64,000 bases of DNA from Piper betle (GCA_033002965.1 JAURVB010004850.1:186001-250000); one strand, 5' to 3'; positions 12,035-25,100 are shown, numbered from the stretch's first letter. Notes: generated by a model from the letters alone, not told the origin. Numbers and translations are program-made.

Positions 12035-13183
12035 ATTGATAAATTAACACAAGTAAACATCCAAGATAAAATAAATAAATAAACATATCTTAATAACGAA
12101 ATTAAGTGCAAATTAGCTTTCAGTCCAGTCAAAATCATACATGAAAATCAGCCTTTTGGTACATATTAAACCAGACTAGATAATTTATCTCTCACAGGCA
12201 ATTGTGAAAATATAGCCAACACATATTATTACAATAATGCATATTTATTAATTCAATATAGCCAATACATATTATTACAATAATGTATATTTCGTAATTC
12301 TTTTATCGCAGCGATGTATATTTTTTGACACAATAATATTATTGGTACATACCATATAAAATAGTTTGAAAAAAACAAATTACAATGCAAAAGCAATATA
12401 CATCCTTTGTTGAAAAAAAAGGTCTAGTTGTATTCTCTTTTATAGTTTTTTCTAGTGATTTTTTAGTTTTCTTATCTACAAATGAATCAAAGAACTGCAC
12501 ATAGGACTGGTTCTAGGATAATTAGTTATCATGTTCAACTTGATCAACCATACCTTGGGCACATAATGCAATAATTTTCAAGAAAATAATTCGTTGTTAC
12601 TTTTTATAATTAATATTAGTTGTAAGACCCGATCAACAACTAATTTGTATATATAATAATACATATTTGTTGTTGAAAATTTTAAATTATTATCAGTGAT
12701 ATTCAATAAATGCTAATTTGCTAATATTTGATTGGATCTTGTGGACGCCGGAAGACCTGAGAGCAAATTATTATTCATTTTATAGAGTCGTATTCACTAG
12801 CCACGCGCTACTCATAGGAGAGTATCTTTAGAACCAGAAAGATACGGTCTCTAAGTTCACAAAGAAAAGAAAAAGATAAAACGTACCAAACTCAAATGCC
12901 ACGAAAATGACTAGATTATATTCCTGTTGCTCAGATTGTATTACGCAGAACAACAACAACACTCAAAAGATGTTCAGATCGAAGGAAGCATACTTCAAGC
13001 GAGGGGAGAAAAAACAGAAAAAAGAAGTTCAAGGAATCTTTTATTCGATTGTATTAAATTAAATATTCTATTGGCATCGATAAGTACAGTAGTTACAAAG
13101 ACAACTCAGTGCCCCACACAAACAGAAAAAAGCTGAGAGAGATTTTGTTGCAGGTTTAATTAAGCAAATCTCCATTAGTCGCC
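12035..13183. repeat. Upstream duplication, copy B (with insertions)
   Basis: The same ordered blocks as copy A, but expanded by AT-rich sequence between about 12200 and 12790 and by about 150 bases near 12930-13085. The terminal block 13089-13183 is the best preserved. It ends about 430 bases before the prolyl oligopeptidase start codon. Confidence 0.7.
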
Positions 13184-13521
13184 GCATACCCATTGTTGAA
13201 GACACCACCAAGGCATCTTCTAAATGCGTGCTTAATTAGCGTGCAAAAACGTTCAAAGATGGCAACACGCTGGGCACACCATGACGACACTTTGTTCTGT
13301 CACAACTTCCAACCGCCGATGTCCCACTTTTGCTCTTGTCTCTCCTCATCTACTTCCCGCCCTCCCCTTCTTATTCTATTCTAATCTTCTTCTCCTTCTT
13401 CCCATCTTAGCTAGAAGTTACCGCCAACTTGCAAAGCCTCTTCTCCTCCTTCTTCCCACCTTAGTCTAGTTTCATTGTTTATATTCACTTCCCTTGCTCA
13501 CGTATATCCCTTCTTGTTGGG

Positions 13522-13545
13522 TTTATATATATACCTATATATATA
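13522..13545 (+). promoter_or_regulatory. TATA region of prolyl oligopeptidase
   Basis: Two TATATATA runs (TTTATATATATACC and CTATATATATAC) lie 70-90 bases before the ATG, followed by a short pyrimidine-rich leader. This is the expected plant core-promoter position. Confidence 0.55.
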
Positions 13546-13613
13546 CAAAGAATAGTTTCTTTAGCTAACGCCGTCTTCTTCATTCACCTTTCGAAGCAAG
13601 AAACGCCATCACC

Positions 13614-16600
13614 ATGGGCTCCCTCTCTGCTTCTTACGAGAGCTTCTTCAAGTTGCAATACCCAGACGCCCGCCGTGATGAGTCTGTCGTTGATGACTTT
13701 CATGGCGTGTTGGTCGCGGATCCTTATCGTTGGTATGTTTCATTGCTTTCTTATGTCTTCATGATTGCTGGGATGAACCGTGAAGAAGGTGGTTGTTTTG
13801 GCTTTTTGATAATTGTAGGATGGAGGACCCAGATGATAAGGAAGTGAAACAATTCGTGGATAATCAGATGAATCTCACCGATTCTTTGCTTAAAACCTGC
13901 GAGACTCGGGAGAAACTCCGAACTCAAATCACAAAACTGTTGGACCACCCCCGGTATAGCACCCCGTTTCGAAGAGAGAACAAATACTTCTATTTCCATA
14001 ATACAGGACTTCAAGCTCAGAGTGTGCTCTACATCCAGGTAAAACACTTACAATATCATATTTTCCCGTTTTCTTATATTATCATCTGTAAGCTATCGTG
14101 ATTTGATTGTTGTGGACGTTGTGCAGAATGATTTGGACGGCGAAGCAGAGATTTTGCTTGATCCAAATGAGCTCAGCGACGATGGAACGGTTTCTCTAGC
14201 ATTGTCGTCGGTAAGCGAGGATGCTAAATACTTGGCTTATGGCATTAGTTCCAGTGGAAGCGATTGGGTGACTGTAAAAGTGTTGCAGATTGAAGATAAG
14301 GTTGCCCAACCAGATACATTATCATGGGTAAGTCTGTTCTGTCTGTTCTGAAAGATTGAGCGCTAACTCTGTTTCACTGGCCATGGTATGATATGGAATA
14401 AATCACCATTGATATCTTCCTGTATGGAATTTGACATCTACTTTTTAAGACGTTTTAATGGTTGTCTTATATACATAATGCAATGCCATAGAAATGTAAA
14501 TGATTTCTCATCTTTTGCGTACAAATATTTTACAGGTGAAGTTTTCATCAATCAGTTGGACACTTGACAGCAAAGGATTTTTTACAGCCGATATCCTGCT
14601 CCTGGGTAGGTGAAAAGTTCAAATTCTATAGCTCAGATCGTCTCAAAACCTCTATGGATGGTCTTGAGCTCGTTGCACTTAGTAGCTAACGAACTACTTG
14701 CTTGTTTCTTTTCAGGCAAGGAGAGCATCTAGACGCTGGAACAGAGACAAATATTAACCTCCACCACGAGGTTTATTATCACTGTCTTGGAACTGATCAA
14801 TCGGAGGACATTCTATGCTGGAGAGATGCCGAGCACCCAAAATATTTATTCGAAACTTCTGTCACCAATGATGGAAAGGTTCATCTCCTTTTGTTTTCTC
14901 ATGTATTTGCTAACATTTTTTGGTCATCTATAAAATCTGTTGAATTCTGGCAAAAAATTATACGCTCAAGTCATGTTGCCGTTGTGTGGATGTAAGCTCT
15001 GACCCAAACTATGTAATCTGATTAAATCTATGATTGCAGTATGTTCTTCTCTATATCGAGGAGGGCTGTGCTCCTACGAATAAACTGTACTATTGCAACA
15101 TCGATTCTCTTCCTAACGGCCTTGAAAGTTTCAGAGAATCCAATGATCTCCTCCCTTTTGTTAAGCTCGTGGACAAGTTCGAAGGCACATATCGGGCCGT
15201 GGCAAATGATGGTACCCAGTTCACTTTTCGCACCAATAAAGATGCTCCAAGGTACAAACTGGTGAGGGTTGATCTGAGAGACCCCTCCACATGGACTGAT
15301 GTGATTCAAGAGTCCGAGAAGGATGTTTTACAATCAGCGCACGCTATTAATGGCGATCAAATTATTGTTAGCTATTTGAGTGATGTAAAGTACTTGGTGG
15401 AGATAAGATCGTTAGAAAGTGGCCAGTTTATTTATTCGTTACCAGTCGACATTGGTACCGTTTATGGCATTTCCGGGAGACGAGAGGACAGAGATTTCTT
15501 CATTGGCTTCACTGGTTTTCTAACCCCGAGTATAATCTATAGGTGCAACCTAGAAACACAAATTCCCGAAATGACGATTTTCCGGGAAACCAATGTTCCC
15601 GGATTTGATCGAGATGAGTTCCAATCCAATCAGGTGATTGACTCTAAGGAATTGCTGCGTCTGTTTTTGTTTACCGATATCAGCGTTCTTGTGAAGATGT
15701 TAATGCTTTGCTATTCTGTTGATTGCTAAAACCATAATTAGGTGTTTGTACCAAGTTCTGATGGCACCGAAGTCCCAATGTTCATCGTGTCGAAGAAGAA
15801 CATTCCTTTGGATGGATCCCATCCAACACTGTTACATGGATATGGAGGATTTGGTCTCAGCATTACGCCGTTTTTCGATCCAAGACGCATTGTTCTAGCA
15901 AAAAATCTGAGTGTTGTCTTCTGTGTTGCAAACATCCGAGGTGGGGGAGAGTATGGGGAGAAATGGCATAAAGCGGGATCACTTGCCCATAAACAACAAT
16001 GCTTTGATGATTTCATCAAAGCTGCTGAGTATCTTGTAGCCGAAGGATATACTCGACCAAAAAAACTGTGTATTGAAGGAGGAAGCAATGGAGGACTCCT
16101 TGTTGGTGCCTGCATTAACCAGGTACAAAGTTTTAGTTCTTCTAATTTTAAGTTGTGCACCTACGTTCTTTATCAATTTGCAATTGCTAATGGTTTTTTT
16201 CATGGTGTTGATGACTAAAAGCGAATTCTTGGGATTTAGAAACTTGATTAATCTATTTTGATTTTTGGGTAGAGACCTGACCTGTTTGGCTGCGCCCTTG
16301 CTCATGTGGGTGTGTTCGACATGTTGCGCTTCCACAAATTTACAATTGGTTTGTCCTCTTTCTGGGACAGTAATTGAACTCTTCTCACTTTGATGCGCCT
16401 GATTAGTATTTTTAGTTTGATCACATTCATATTCCTTATTTCTCCATTTCAGGTCATGCTTGGACTACTGAATTTGGTTGCGCAGAGAAGGAAGAAGAAT
16501 TCCATTGGCTTATCAAGTAAAGATTAATTAATAACAATGACCTATTGCATTTTATTGGAATGCGCATTTTGGTCTGATAATGTTCTTGAAACTAGTTAGT

Positions 16601-17280
16601 AGCTACATTTAAATCTTACTTCGTTTCCTAACTTGCTTAATTTGCCCAAGCAAGTGAATTTTGATCGAGATAGACATCCGCTGCCTCTGATTGTGAGTTG
16701 ATACCAATTTTCTCTTGCAGGTACTCACCTCTTCATAACGTCAGACGACCATGGGAGGAGTTCGATGACGAGGCAATTCAATATCCATCTACTATGTTAC
16801 TAACAGCTGATCATGACGACCGAGTGGTGCCACTTCATTCTCTGAAATTTTTAGCTGTAAGTTCCTTATCTCCTCATTCGTCATCTATTTTCCGACCGAA
16901 CTATTTACGCAACTAACCAGACATTGAAGATCGTTATATTATGCTCTCTTATATTATATTTTGTCAAAACTCATAAGTTCACTAGCTAAGCTTTTCAGAC
17001 ACTGCAATACATACTACGCACCAACTTGGAAAACAGCCCACAAGCGAACCCAATCGTTGGACGATTCGACCGCAAGTCTGGACATGGTGGAGGTCGCCCA
17101 ACCAAGAAACGGGTAACGAATGTTCTACATAAGAATCGATGGATTGGCTAATAATTAATTAGTAAGCCAGGCTTTATAATTGTATGAAATGTGGTTTCTC
17201 TGTGATGATGATAGATTGATGAAGCTGCTGATGAGTACAGTTTTATGGCCAAGGCATTGGATGCATCATGGTTGGACTGA
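13614..17280 (+). CDS. POP: Prolyl oligopeptidase (S9A), 12 exons, one apparent frameshift
   Basis: This cytosolic serine peptidase cuts after proline in short peptides. Exons: 13614-13732, 13819-14038, 14127-14327, 14536-14605, 14716-14878, 15040-15633, 15742-16122, 16273-16348, 16453-16516, 16721-16856, 16999-17112, 17215-17280, all with GT-AG borders. Together with one missing base they encode 734 residues, the normal plant length. An N-terminal segment and beta-propeller come first (exons 2-6), then the alpha/beta-hydrolase domain with Ser571 in GGSNGG, Asp662/663 in [10 protein letters not shown] and His704 in SGHGGG. The start has a good context (CACCATGG). Exon 4 lacks one base in the T run 14578-14583: [10 protein letters not shown] is expected, but the frame gives GFFTADI. 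Everything downstream is clean, so a sequencing or assembly error is at least as likely as a pseudogene. Confidence 0.93.
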
Positions 17281-18215
17281 CTGTATCGATCTACTTCAAA
17301 CATGAATTACCGACATGCAACCAAATTGGATGACAATAGCATACACAACTTTTCTTTTTGGTCGGCTTTATTTATTTTTTGGACGGCCTAAGCATAAATG
17401 CGATGCGCATACTGTTGGAATTTAACATCGTATATATAATTTATATATTATAAATTAAATATATTAATTAATGATATAATTAAAGATAATCACTGTATAG
17501 TGATTATTCATATAATTTTTGATAAAAAAGTTAAATACGATATATATTTTTGGGATCCTTGATCTAAACATTTTTTTCTTTTTATGCTGTCACCTTGAAA
17601 ATTCAACGGATTAAAAAATCTCAAAAGACCAATTAAAAAAATTTATCAGAAAAAATAATTTGTTTATTATAAATATATTTATATTTAATTTATACATGCG
17701 GACAAAGAAAATACAAGCTTTCGAAAAAGCTTATTCCAAAGGCCATAGCAAGCCGGTGGATTTTTTATGATGCCATGCACGCATGCGGCTACCCATTGGC
17801 CAGACACGTATACGTACATATTATATATGATTTTAGTGAAGATTGTAACTTTTATCTATTATTTATCTTGTTTATAATAAAAATGAGACTAACAGGTATT
17901 TTCCTCGTTAAATAAAAAATAACGATATTTAAAAATATGGCTTTATTTTATATAATTTTGAAATATTGGTTATTTAATTTTTTTTTAAAATACCTATTTT
18001 TATGATGTTTTTTTTAAAAAAAACAAAAGAGCCGGAAGGGTTGAATATAACACGGACTTGGGAAGTTGGAAGGAGCCCGCACCGGGTGGTGCACGCAATT
18101 AAATTCCCACATTCTTAAGTGACGAAAATGTCCTCACGCACAAACAAAACTTGCTACTATAAAATGATAAGAGGCGGCGAGGACGAAATCGGGACGACCG
18201 TCGACGGAGACGAAG
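17281..18215. other. Intergenic: 3' flank of POP and promoter of the CCDC124 homologue
   Basis: Very AT-rich up to about 18030, with no gene or repeat recognised. The last 180 bases turn GC-richer and hold the TATA-like element below. Confidence 0.6.
18157..18165 (+). promoter_or_regulatory. TATA box of the CCDC124 homologue
   Basis: CTATAAAAT lies about 55 bases before the ATG at 18216, with no intervening ATG in the leader. Confidence 0.5.
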
Positions 18216-20193
18216 ATGCCGAAGAAGATGGGGACCAACACCAAGGCGGAGGCGTCGAGGGAGCGGCGGAGCGCCGCCGAGGCCGACCGCAAGGACCGCG
18301 AGACCCGCGAGAAGGAGGACCTGTACTGGCGCGACGCCGGCGAGGGCTCCAAGACCCGCGCCGCCAAGAAGCGCCAGGAGGACGCCGAGAAGCGCGCCGA
18401 GGCCGCCGCCCGCAAGGCCGAGGCCCGCCGCCTCGCCGAAGTCGAGGAGAAGGAGCTGGACAAGGCTGGCAAGAAGCCCGACAAGAAGGCCAACCGGGTC
18501 TCCATCTCCGTCCCCAAGGTGACGGAGGCGGAGCTGCGGCGGCGGAAGGAGGAGGAGGCGGCCGAGATGGCGAGGCGGGCCGAGGAGGCCAAGCGGCGCC
18601 ATGCGAGGATGGCGGACGAGGAGGAGTACGAGAGGGTTGTGATGGTGAGCAACATTAACCGGGATGATTCGGTGGTGGAGGCCCATTCCGTGGACGAGGC
18701 GATTGCCAAGATGTCCTTGGCCGATGCGGCGCTGCCGGTTGATAAGCACCCTGAGAAGCGGCTCAAGGCCTCCTACAAGGTAAATCACATCAAAACCCCC
18801 TCCATCTTTTTGGCTACGCGAGTTCAGTTTTAGGCGATTGATTTGATTTTGGTAGGAAATGACCACGCTTCACTGTTTGAGAATACTGAAATTTATCTTT
18901 TTCATAAAGATAACGGAGAATGTCTATTGGTTGGTTGCGAACCCCGTTATTTTCATTACGTAGAGTGCAAAAAAATTGCGAAAAAGAGGTAGATAGCTGT
19001 GGAGACTTTCATTTCATATCTCTCTGAACAAATCGCATCATCTTATATATGTGGTCACATAACCAGCATTTCTTGTGCCATAATTTAGTTTTGCCAAATA
19101 AGCCCTCATTCTCTTTTTTTCTGCCTGGTATGGAGAAAATAGCTATCTGGATAGAGCATAGGATGGATAAGTGGTGGAAAACACCTTCTGTCTTTGCGGA
19201 TTACAGGCAATTGCTCGATGTTTTTGATGTCATAAGATTGTATTTTGGTAATCATAAGTGGTGGAAAACACCTTCTGTTTTTGATCAGCGTCAAAGAATA
19301 TGATGAATGGTTAGTACAGCAGTGCATAATTCTACAAAGCTTATGTGCGGCTATGTTACGTATGCACAAATCTGGAACACAAGGAGCACATTTTCCTCCA
19401 TTCACCCTGATTCTTCATGGCCTTCCTTGAGATTTTCTCTAAGCCAACATCAGGATATAAATGTTGATGGTGGATTGTCTGTACCAACTTCTACTCTTCT
19501 ACTTGGTCCTTTACAGCTGTAACACCTTTGGTTAATTGATTCTTTGTGTGAATTTGTTTGTATATAATAACTCTATCTAAGAGAGACCAATAATCTTGCT
19601 TTGTCCTTTACCGTTTCCATTTTGAAAAATAATTATTACAATTGTATCAGTAAGTTGAATTTGGTCATTTACTCCCCACCATTGATCTTTTAAGTTGTAT
19701 AATTAATTCTTTTAACCTTTGCACCTGTGCTCTTTTTACAACTATTGTGGTTGTGTACTAGTTTTGAAGTTCTTGAAAATTGCAGGCCTTTGAAGAAGCA
19801 GAACTTGCCAAGCTGAAGCTAGAAAAACCTGGCCTAGCTCTGAAACAATACAAGGACATGATATGGAAGTTATGGAAGAAATCGCCGGACAATCCACTTA
19901 ACCAGGTAATTTATCTCAACGACTGAGAAGCATCATAAGATGCAATTTTTGTAACTTAATAACTGTATGCTATCAAATGTTTTCACTGACTAATACGCCG
20001 GATAGCATTGCGTTATCTGTTGAATGAATCATTGAAATTTGCTGCTTGCAAGAAAAGACAATTAAGAGAGTACATAATAATGTAAACAATTAAGGATATG
20101 AACGAACTGAAACATCATTACTGCCATGGTTGTTCAAGGTGCAATCTTTCTAAACTTGAGGGTTCTGTTACTACTGTACAGGTTGCCGAGTGA
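18216..20193 (+). CDS. CCDC124: CCDC124/Lso2-type ribosome-associated coiled-coil protein
   Basis: Exons 18216-18779, 19786-19905 and 20182-20193 encode 231 residues. The N-terminus MPKKMGTNTKAEA and the following lysine/arginine/glutamate-rich helix (RKDRETREKE, AAKKRQEDAEKR) match eukaryotic CCDC124. So do the conserved end RLKASYK|AFEEAELAKLKLEKPG and YKDMIWKLWKKSPDNPLNQ. Human CCDC124 and yeast Lso2 bind idle 80S ribosomes and aid recovery from dormancy; a similar role here is inferred. The last exon carries only V-A-E and the stop. Exon 1 is strikingly GC-rich at third positions, unlike the AT-rich genes around it. Intron 1 (18780-19785) holds a 30-bp direct repeat. The gene converges on the UPF0548 gene, whose stop codon lies about 400 bases away. 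Confidence 0.93.
19167..19283. repeat. 30-bp direct repeat inside CCDC124 intron 1
   Basis: ATAAGTGGTGGAAAACACCT and the following ten bases occur at 19167-19196 and again at 19254-19283 with one mismatch, 87 bases apart. Confidence 0.8.
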
Positions 20194-20595
20194 AATGCAG
20201 AGTCGCCAGCTAGTTATATCATGTGCGGCTACTCGATATTTTCTTTGTTTGCGTGTTGCTCGATGCACATGGCCAAGAATTGGAGGACATGGACTGTATC
20301 TTAATCATTGTTGGAAAGGGTAGGCCAAGAATTATATATTACGTTTAGGGTGTGGATGGATGGAGAAAATGTATGAATAAGGATGCCGACTGTATTTGAC
20401 TTGTAAGTAGCCCATAATTTGCTCACAAATATTTGTCAAGCATGAATAATAATAGCAAGAACTCCACATATTCTCATCGGTCAAATTACTATTTACTTGT
20501 GATTAACTCCGCCCGAGTTTATGAGAAAGGAATTCGTGATGCCCCTCCTTTTTGATGATGGACGGACTCTACAGAAAAAAGAGAATTCTGACGTT
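20194..20595. other. Convergent 3' flanks
   Basis: About 400 bases between two convergent stop codons. It presumably contains both 3' UTRs; no other feature is seen. Confidence 0.6.
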
Positions 20596-21599
20596 CTATT
20601 GCGCACGATCTTCCCCAGACTGGCTGGCCTCGACGCACTTGAAGACCGCTTGCAGAGATTGTTGAGCAAATTGCTTCTGCCTGAGCCGAGCATAAGGGTA
20701 TCCAAGAAATGAAAGCAAGTGTGCTGGCTTTGAGAAAGATTGAATTTCGTACCAAACCTGATCCTGATCATCCCACTCCACGGAAAATCTCTCTTCCCCT
20801 GCCTGTCCAGTACCACACAAGCTCGTCGCTAAGTTCATTTACCGACGGCAATAATTTGTTTACGTCTGAAGGTGGTCCTAGGCTTATTACGGTCACCAAC
20901 AAAACAAAGGCATCCACCCAAAAGAAGAAACAAAGGCGAGCGAGTGTCACTAGTGACTAAGGTAGGAAGAGATATTAAGTCCTTACCAGCAAATGGCCGT
21001 GAAGAGTACCACTGCCATATGCGAAGGAAGCCTTGAGCTTCCTATCACCCGCGCCGTCATCACCTTCATTCACAAATGCGACTTGGAGAGGCATGGCTAT
21101 CCATGGGAGGATCTCCTTCACGCAGCAGCAGAACTTGGTACCCTTTTTTATCTGGGTGTTTGGCTCCACGAACGCCCAAGGTAGCTTGAAATGTCTGAAA
21201 ATATATCATAATATACAATACCCAGGAATGAGACAAGCCGAGAATTCAATTGGAGGGATTAAAAAAAATGCATTCTTTTTTGGTGTGGTTTACTTCCATG
21301 ATTGGAGGGCGAGCTTTGCAGATTGATAAGCTGGCTCGCCGGAGCCGAGGAGGATGCGGGCGTGGTTGATGAAGAACCCGTCGTCGGAGAACTGGTGGAG
21401 GGCGGAGAGGGGCTTGGACGACTCGCCCCTATACTTGACATCATAATTGAAGGGCCCCGACCTGTAATTCCCAAGTGAAAAGCAATCACGACAAAAATGT
21501 TAGATCGGGAAGAGTTAGGAGATGGAGGCAGGTGCGGTACTTGTCGAGGCAAGATTTCTGGTCTGCTGCGGAGGGAGGAGCCCAGAAGAGGAACACCAT
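20596..21599 (-). CDS. UPF0548 / DUF1990 family protein
   Basis: Exons on the minus strand (first to last): 21541-21599, 21294-21461, 20987-21194, 20596-20802. They join in phase to 213 residues with no lesion. The N-terminus MVFLFWAPPSAADQKSCLDK and later FNYDVKYRG, ARILLGSGEPAYQ, KFCCCVKEILPW, FAYGSGTLHGHLL, GEERFSVEWDD, WYEIQSFSKPAHLLSFLGYP and YARLRQKQFA match the UPF0548 proteins found in plants and bacteria. The ATG at 21597-21599 was chosen because the family begins MVFL(S/F)W. The biochemical function of the family is not established. There is no signal peptide or membrane segment. Confidence 0.93.
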
Positions 21600-22108
21600 C
21601 TTTTCTTGTCTAGTAACTAGCCAGGCGCTTGCGCAAAAAGACGTCCGGGCATCGACTATTGAGCCCTTCATCAAAAAGCCTTCATATCTGATATTAAACC
21701 CTGATCTCAGATAAGCGGCGCATTCGTATGAAAGAAGTGTGAAGATGCTTTGTTCATTCTCGAGACGCCAGGAGAACAGTTTTTATGTACATAAAATACT
21801 TAATCATGGCGTTCTCACAGCAGTGGATACTGGATAGAGGGGAATGAGGAATTGTCTTCGCGGAGACACTGATAACATTTCCATCACAAGCAAGAATAAA
21901 TGTTCCACGAAATCAAATCTAAAAAATGCTAATCATTCAATTGCCTATATGCCTCCCCAAACTGATAAGCATATATTAACGTTTGCTACATATATTTCCG
22001 GTAAACGAACACCCAGAGACATTGATATCAGCCTCCCAAACAGGTGAGCATATATAAGTACATATCAATTTGGGGTTTATTATGTAACAAGATAACCGAT
22101 CTACAACT
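21600..22108. other. Intergenic: UPF0548 upstream flank and ECH2 downstream flank
   Basis: No coding or repeat feature recognised. It must contain the promoter of the UPF0548 gene (minus strand). Confidence 0.5.
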
Positions 22109-25100
22109 TCACAGTGACGGTCGGTAGTTAAGAATCACATAACCAGACAGCACAGTTCGATTACGCTCCTTCACAGTTGTCTGATAAAAGACCCTGAGAG
22201 AGCAGCAAGATTTGAGGTACAGTACTTGATAAAATGGAGTTCAATGCACAAGGAAATAAATTCTCACTTGGAAGCATCTAGCCACATCTCTGTAAGCAAA
22301 GTCTCCCCAGGGTACACGTGAAGCAGGAAGCGACCAAAAATGGATTTGACTAAGGACGGATCCCCGCTACAAACAGATTTAATGACTGCTCTCATAGCAA
22401 ACCCAAGTGTGCATAAGCCATGCAAAATTGGCCGAGAGAATCTACAAGAAAACTATATCAGATAACTCAATAAGCCCTGAGAAACTTCTGCATATAGAAT
22501 TAGATTTGGAAAAATCTAGTTCAAAGGAAAACAAGGGAACTGCATCAAAGTGCAGTAGCAATGTACTAACCCAGCCACAGTTGCAAATGCAGGATCTGAA
22601 TGCAAAGGATTGTAATCACCAGAAAGCCTATAGAGCAATGCCTGCAAATAAAATCCAATAATTAATCCCCTATACAAGCTTTATTTAAAAATATCAAGGT
22701 ATTGCACACAATCCTTTGCATTAGAATCCAATAGTTAACCCTGAATTCAAGCTCCATTTAAAAATATCAAGATGCTTTAATACTCTATTAGAAACAAGGA
22801 ACACTGAAAGATAATTCAAGATTGACGCTCATATAGGAATTTTTATTTTGTTTGAAACTCTCAGTTGCAAAAGCATTTGGTAGAAAGACTTAAGATTTAT
22901 ATACTCACCGCTGGAAAAGCTTTAATACTTCTTCATAAAAAATAAAAAAATAAATACTTTACATTTTAATACTTCTTCATAAAAAACAAGCATTTGCTAG
23001 CAATACCAAGTGATGGGATACAATTTTTTTTAGTAAGCTTGTCTAACTAAATATTTGCCAATTTTTAAAAATGCCACAATTCTAAACATTTTCTCACTTT
23101 CCCAATTATACGTCTTAAAACATTTTTATGGTGTAAAAGGAAATTTGAAATAACAAAAAAACATCCATGACATCTTCTCACTAAATCATCTAAGAACATG
23201 GGAAAAGTACCTGATTAAAATGAGTGCCTCCCTCATAAACACAAAAAAGGTTTAGCTTTTGGAATGACAACCCGAAGGATCTGGTTTTGCGGGTATTTTG
23301 AGTATGAATATAATGGTTTAAATTTTGAGAAGCCACCAGACCGTTGTAAATAAACAGTACTTCTGCAAATTTGACTGCACAGATTAAACAAGTTTCTTTT
23401 GTATCACTAATGTAAGTGCTTTTGCCAATATGGTACCTGTTCATGCAGAGAACTTCGCCAGTTGCCTTATTTTAACTAGTTGTTTCAATATCAACTACAG
23501 CAGCTTTACCTGAAAATGAGCCTACAAACAAAATAAAAAACTCATTAAAAATGTAACGGCAATTTATATAGGTGGCTAATAGGCGGAGGGAAATCAAAGC
23601 AATGACAAAAAGTCAAGAGCCAGTAGAAATTTTATGGTCTATTTTCCCGTTTTGTAGAGTCAGAACAATTTGAAGCAATGCCAAAGACAAAAATGATGCT
23701 AAGATTAGGATAATGAGAACTAATCATCACAATTTAACTGAAGGGCACCGCTAAAATTAACACTTATAAAAGCTTAAACTGTGATGAAAAAACCATGAAA
23801 GAATGCAAACGTAGTGATAGAAGCATTAAATGTGGAAAGATGTTATTTGATTACCTCTGTCATGCAACCCAGGAATCACTGCTCTATTTTGAACCTGGAT
23901 CAGGAAGTTCAGATAAAAAAAAGATAATCGCTATACTCAAACAATATGCACCAAATTATCAAAGCCAAACTCTTACAGAGGCTGATGCAGGTAAAGGCTT
24001 CTAGATTTCAATGTACTGTTGCCCGTGCATAGAAGACTAGGATCAAATCTAGATCGCAAAAACAAATAATTATAGGAATTAAATCTCTCCCTAATGCAAC
24101 TTTAAAAAGCTCAACCTTATATCAAAGGAAACAAACAACAAAAGATAATCTTCAAGAAAAGGAAGATACTCACTGTAACCCTGGCAAGTGACAAAGGTTT
24201 TCTGCAAGTTGGACTGGCAACAGAGCAGCAAAAGTAGGCAGTACCTGACAATTGCCAAAAAAAGCAGATTCAATACACAGTAATACCAAGAAATCCTTTG
24301 AAGCATTTTTTTCTAAGTTTATTCAATGACAAAATGTACATATAAAGTAAGAAGAGTGCGCAAAGCCAGAGGAATTAGCTATCTGAAGCTTGCTACAAGG
24401 TGACGTTAATTAGACCTAATATAAGCTGGCATGAGCATATGTTTATTCATACAGAGAGCAAATAAATAAATCTGGTAGTACGGTGCATGCACCCTTGCAA
24501 TGACAATGCAGTATAGAAATATTGTTATACCAACCACTGATTCATATTATTTTCATTGATTTGGATAGACAAATTCAGATCCAGATCCATTCATTTTCTT
24601 CAAAAATCGTACAACCTTGATAAATTGCAGTCCATCTGGATGATAAACATATTTGAGCTCCTTCTCGTCCAAGGCATTGTCAGTACATGCTCCCACACCA
24701 AGAGCATAAACTGCTACATCTCTATTCAAAAAAGCCACTGGATAAATCACAGCTAATAATTCTTTCAACATAGACAGAGCAAAACTATACACATGCTCGT
24801 AGATTCTGTTCCCCATGAAAATATAAATCCTGAAGGATGTACCTATCAGTATAGGTAAACGATATCTGCCGTGCACCCAGTAATGCATGCAACACAGGAA
24901 CAATGGTGATCAGCAAATATAAGATACGACCATCATAAATTTTTTTAAAAAAATACTAGAAATAAATTTGCCCGAAATTATTGATTTTATGCAGATATTT
25001 TGAAGTAACCAAATTATCAACCTCACACTCTAGCCTCAATTGCTTAAATTACTACGATTGCAGTCATGAAGACACCAAACTGACAAACTAATCTCAATTT

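Larger units (their letters stand above)
10714..13613. other. AT-rich intergenic region upstream of prolyl oligopeptidase
   Basis: No gene is recognised. It contains a diverged segmental duplication (about 11265-11713 and 12035-13183), and its last 100 bases hold the presumed promoter and leader of the next gene. Confidence 0.6.

Noticed and set aside
18099..18866. 255-codon minus-strand frame opposite CCDC124
   Set aside because: It is antisense to a well-supported exon and open only because of the exon's high GC content.
20709..20960. Plus-strand frame of 83 codons
   Set aside because: It lies antisense to exon 4 of the UPF0548 gene and its upstream intron; the minus-strand exon model joins in phase and matches the family.
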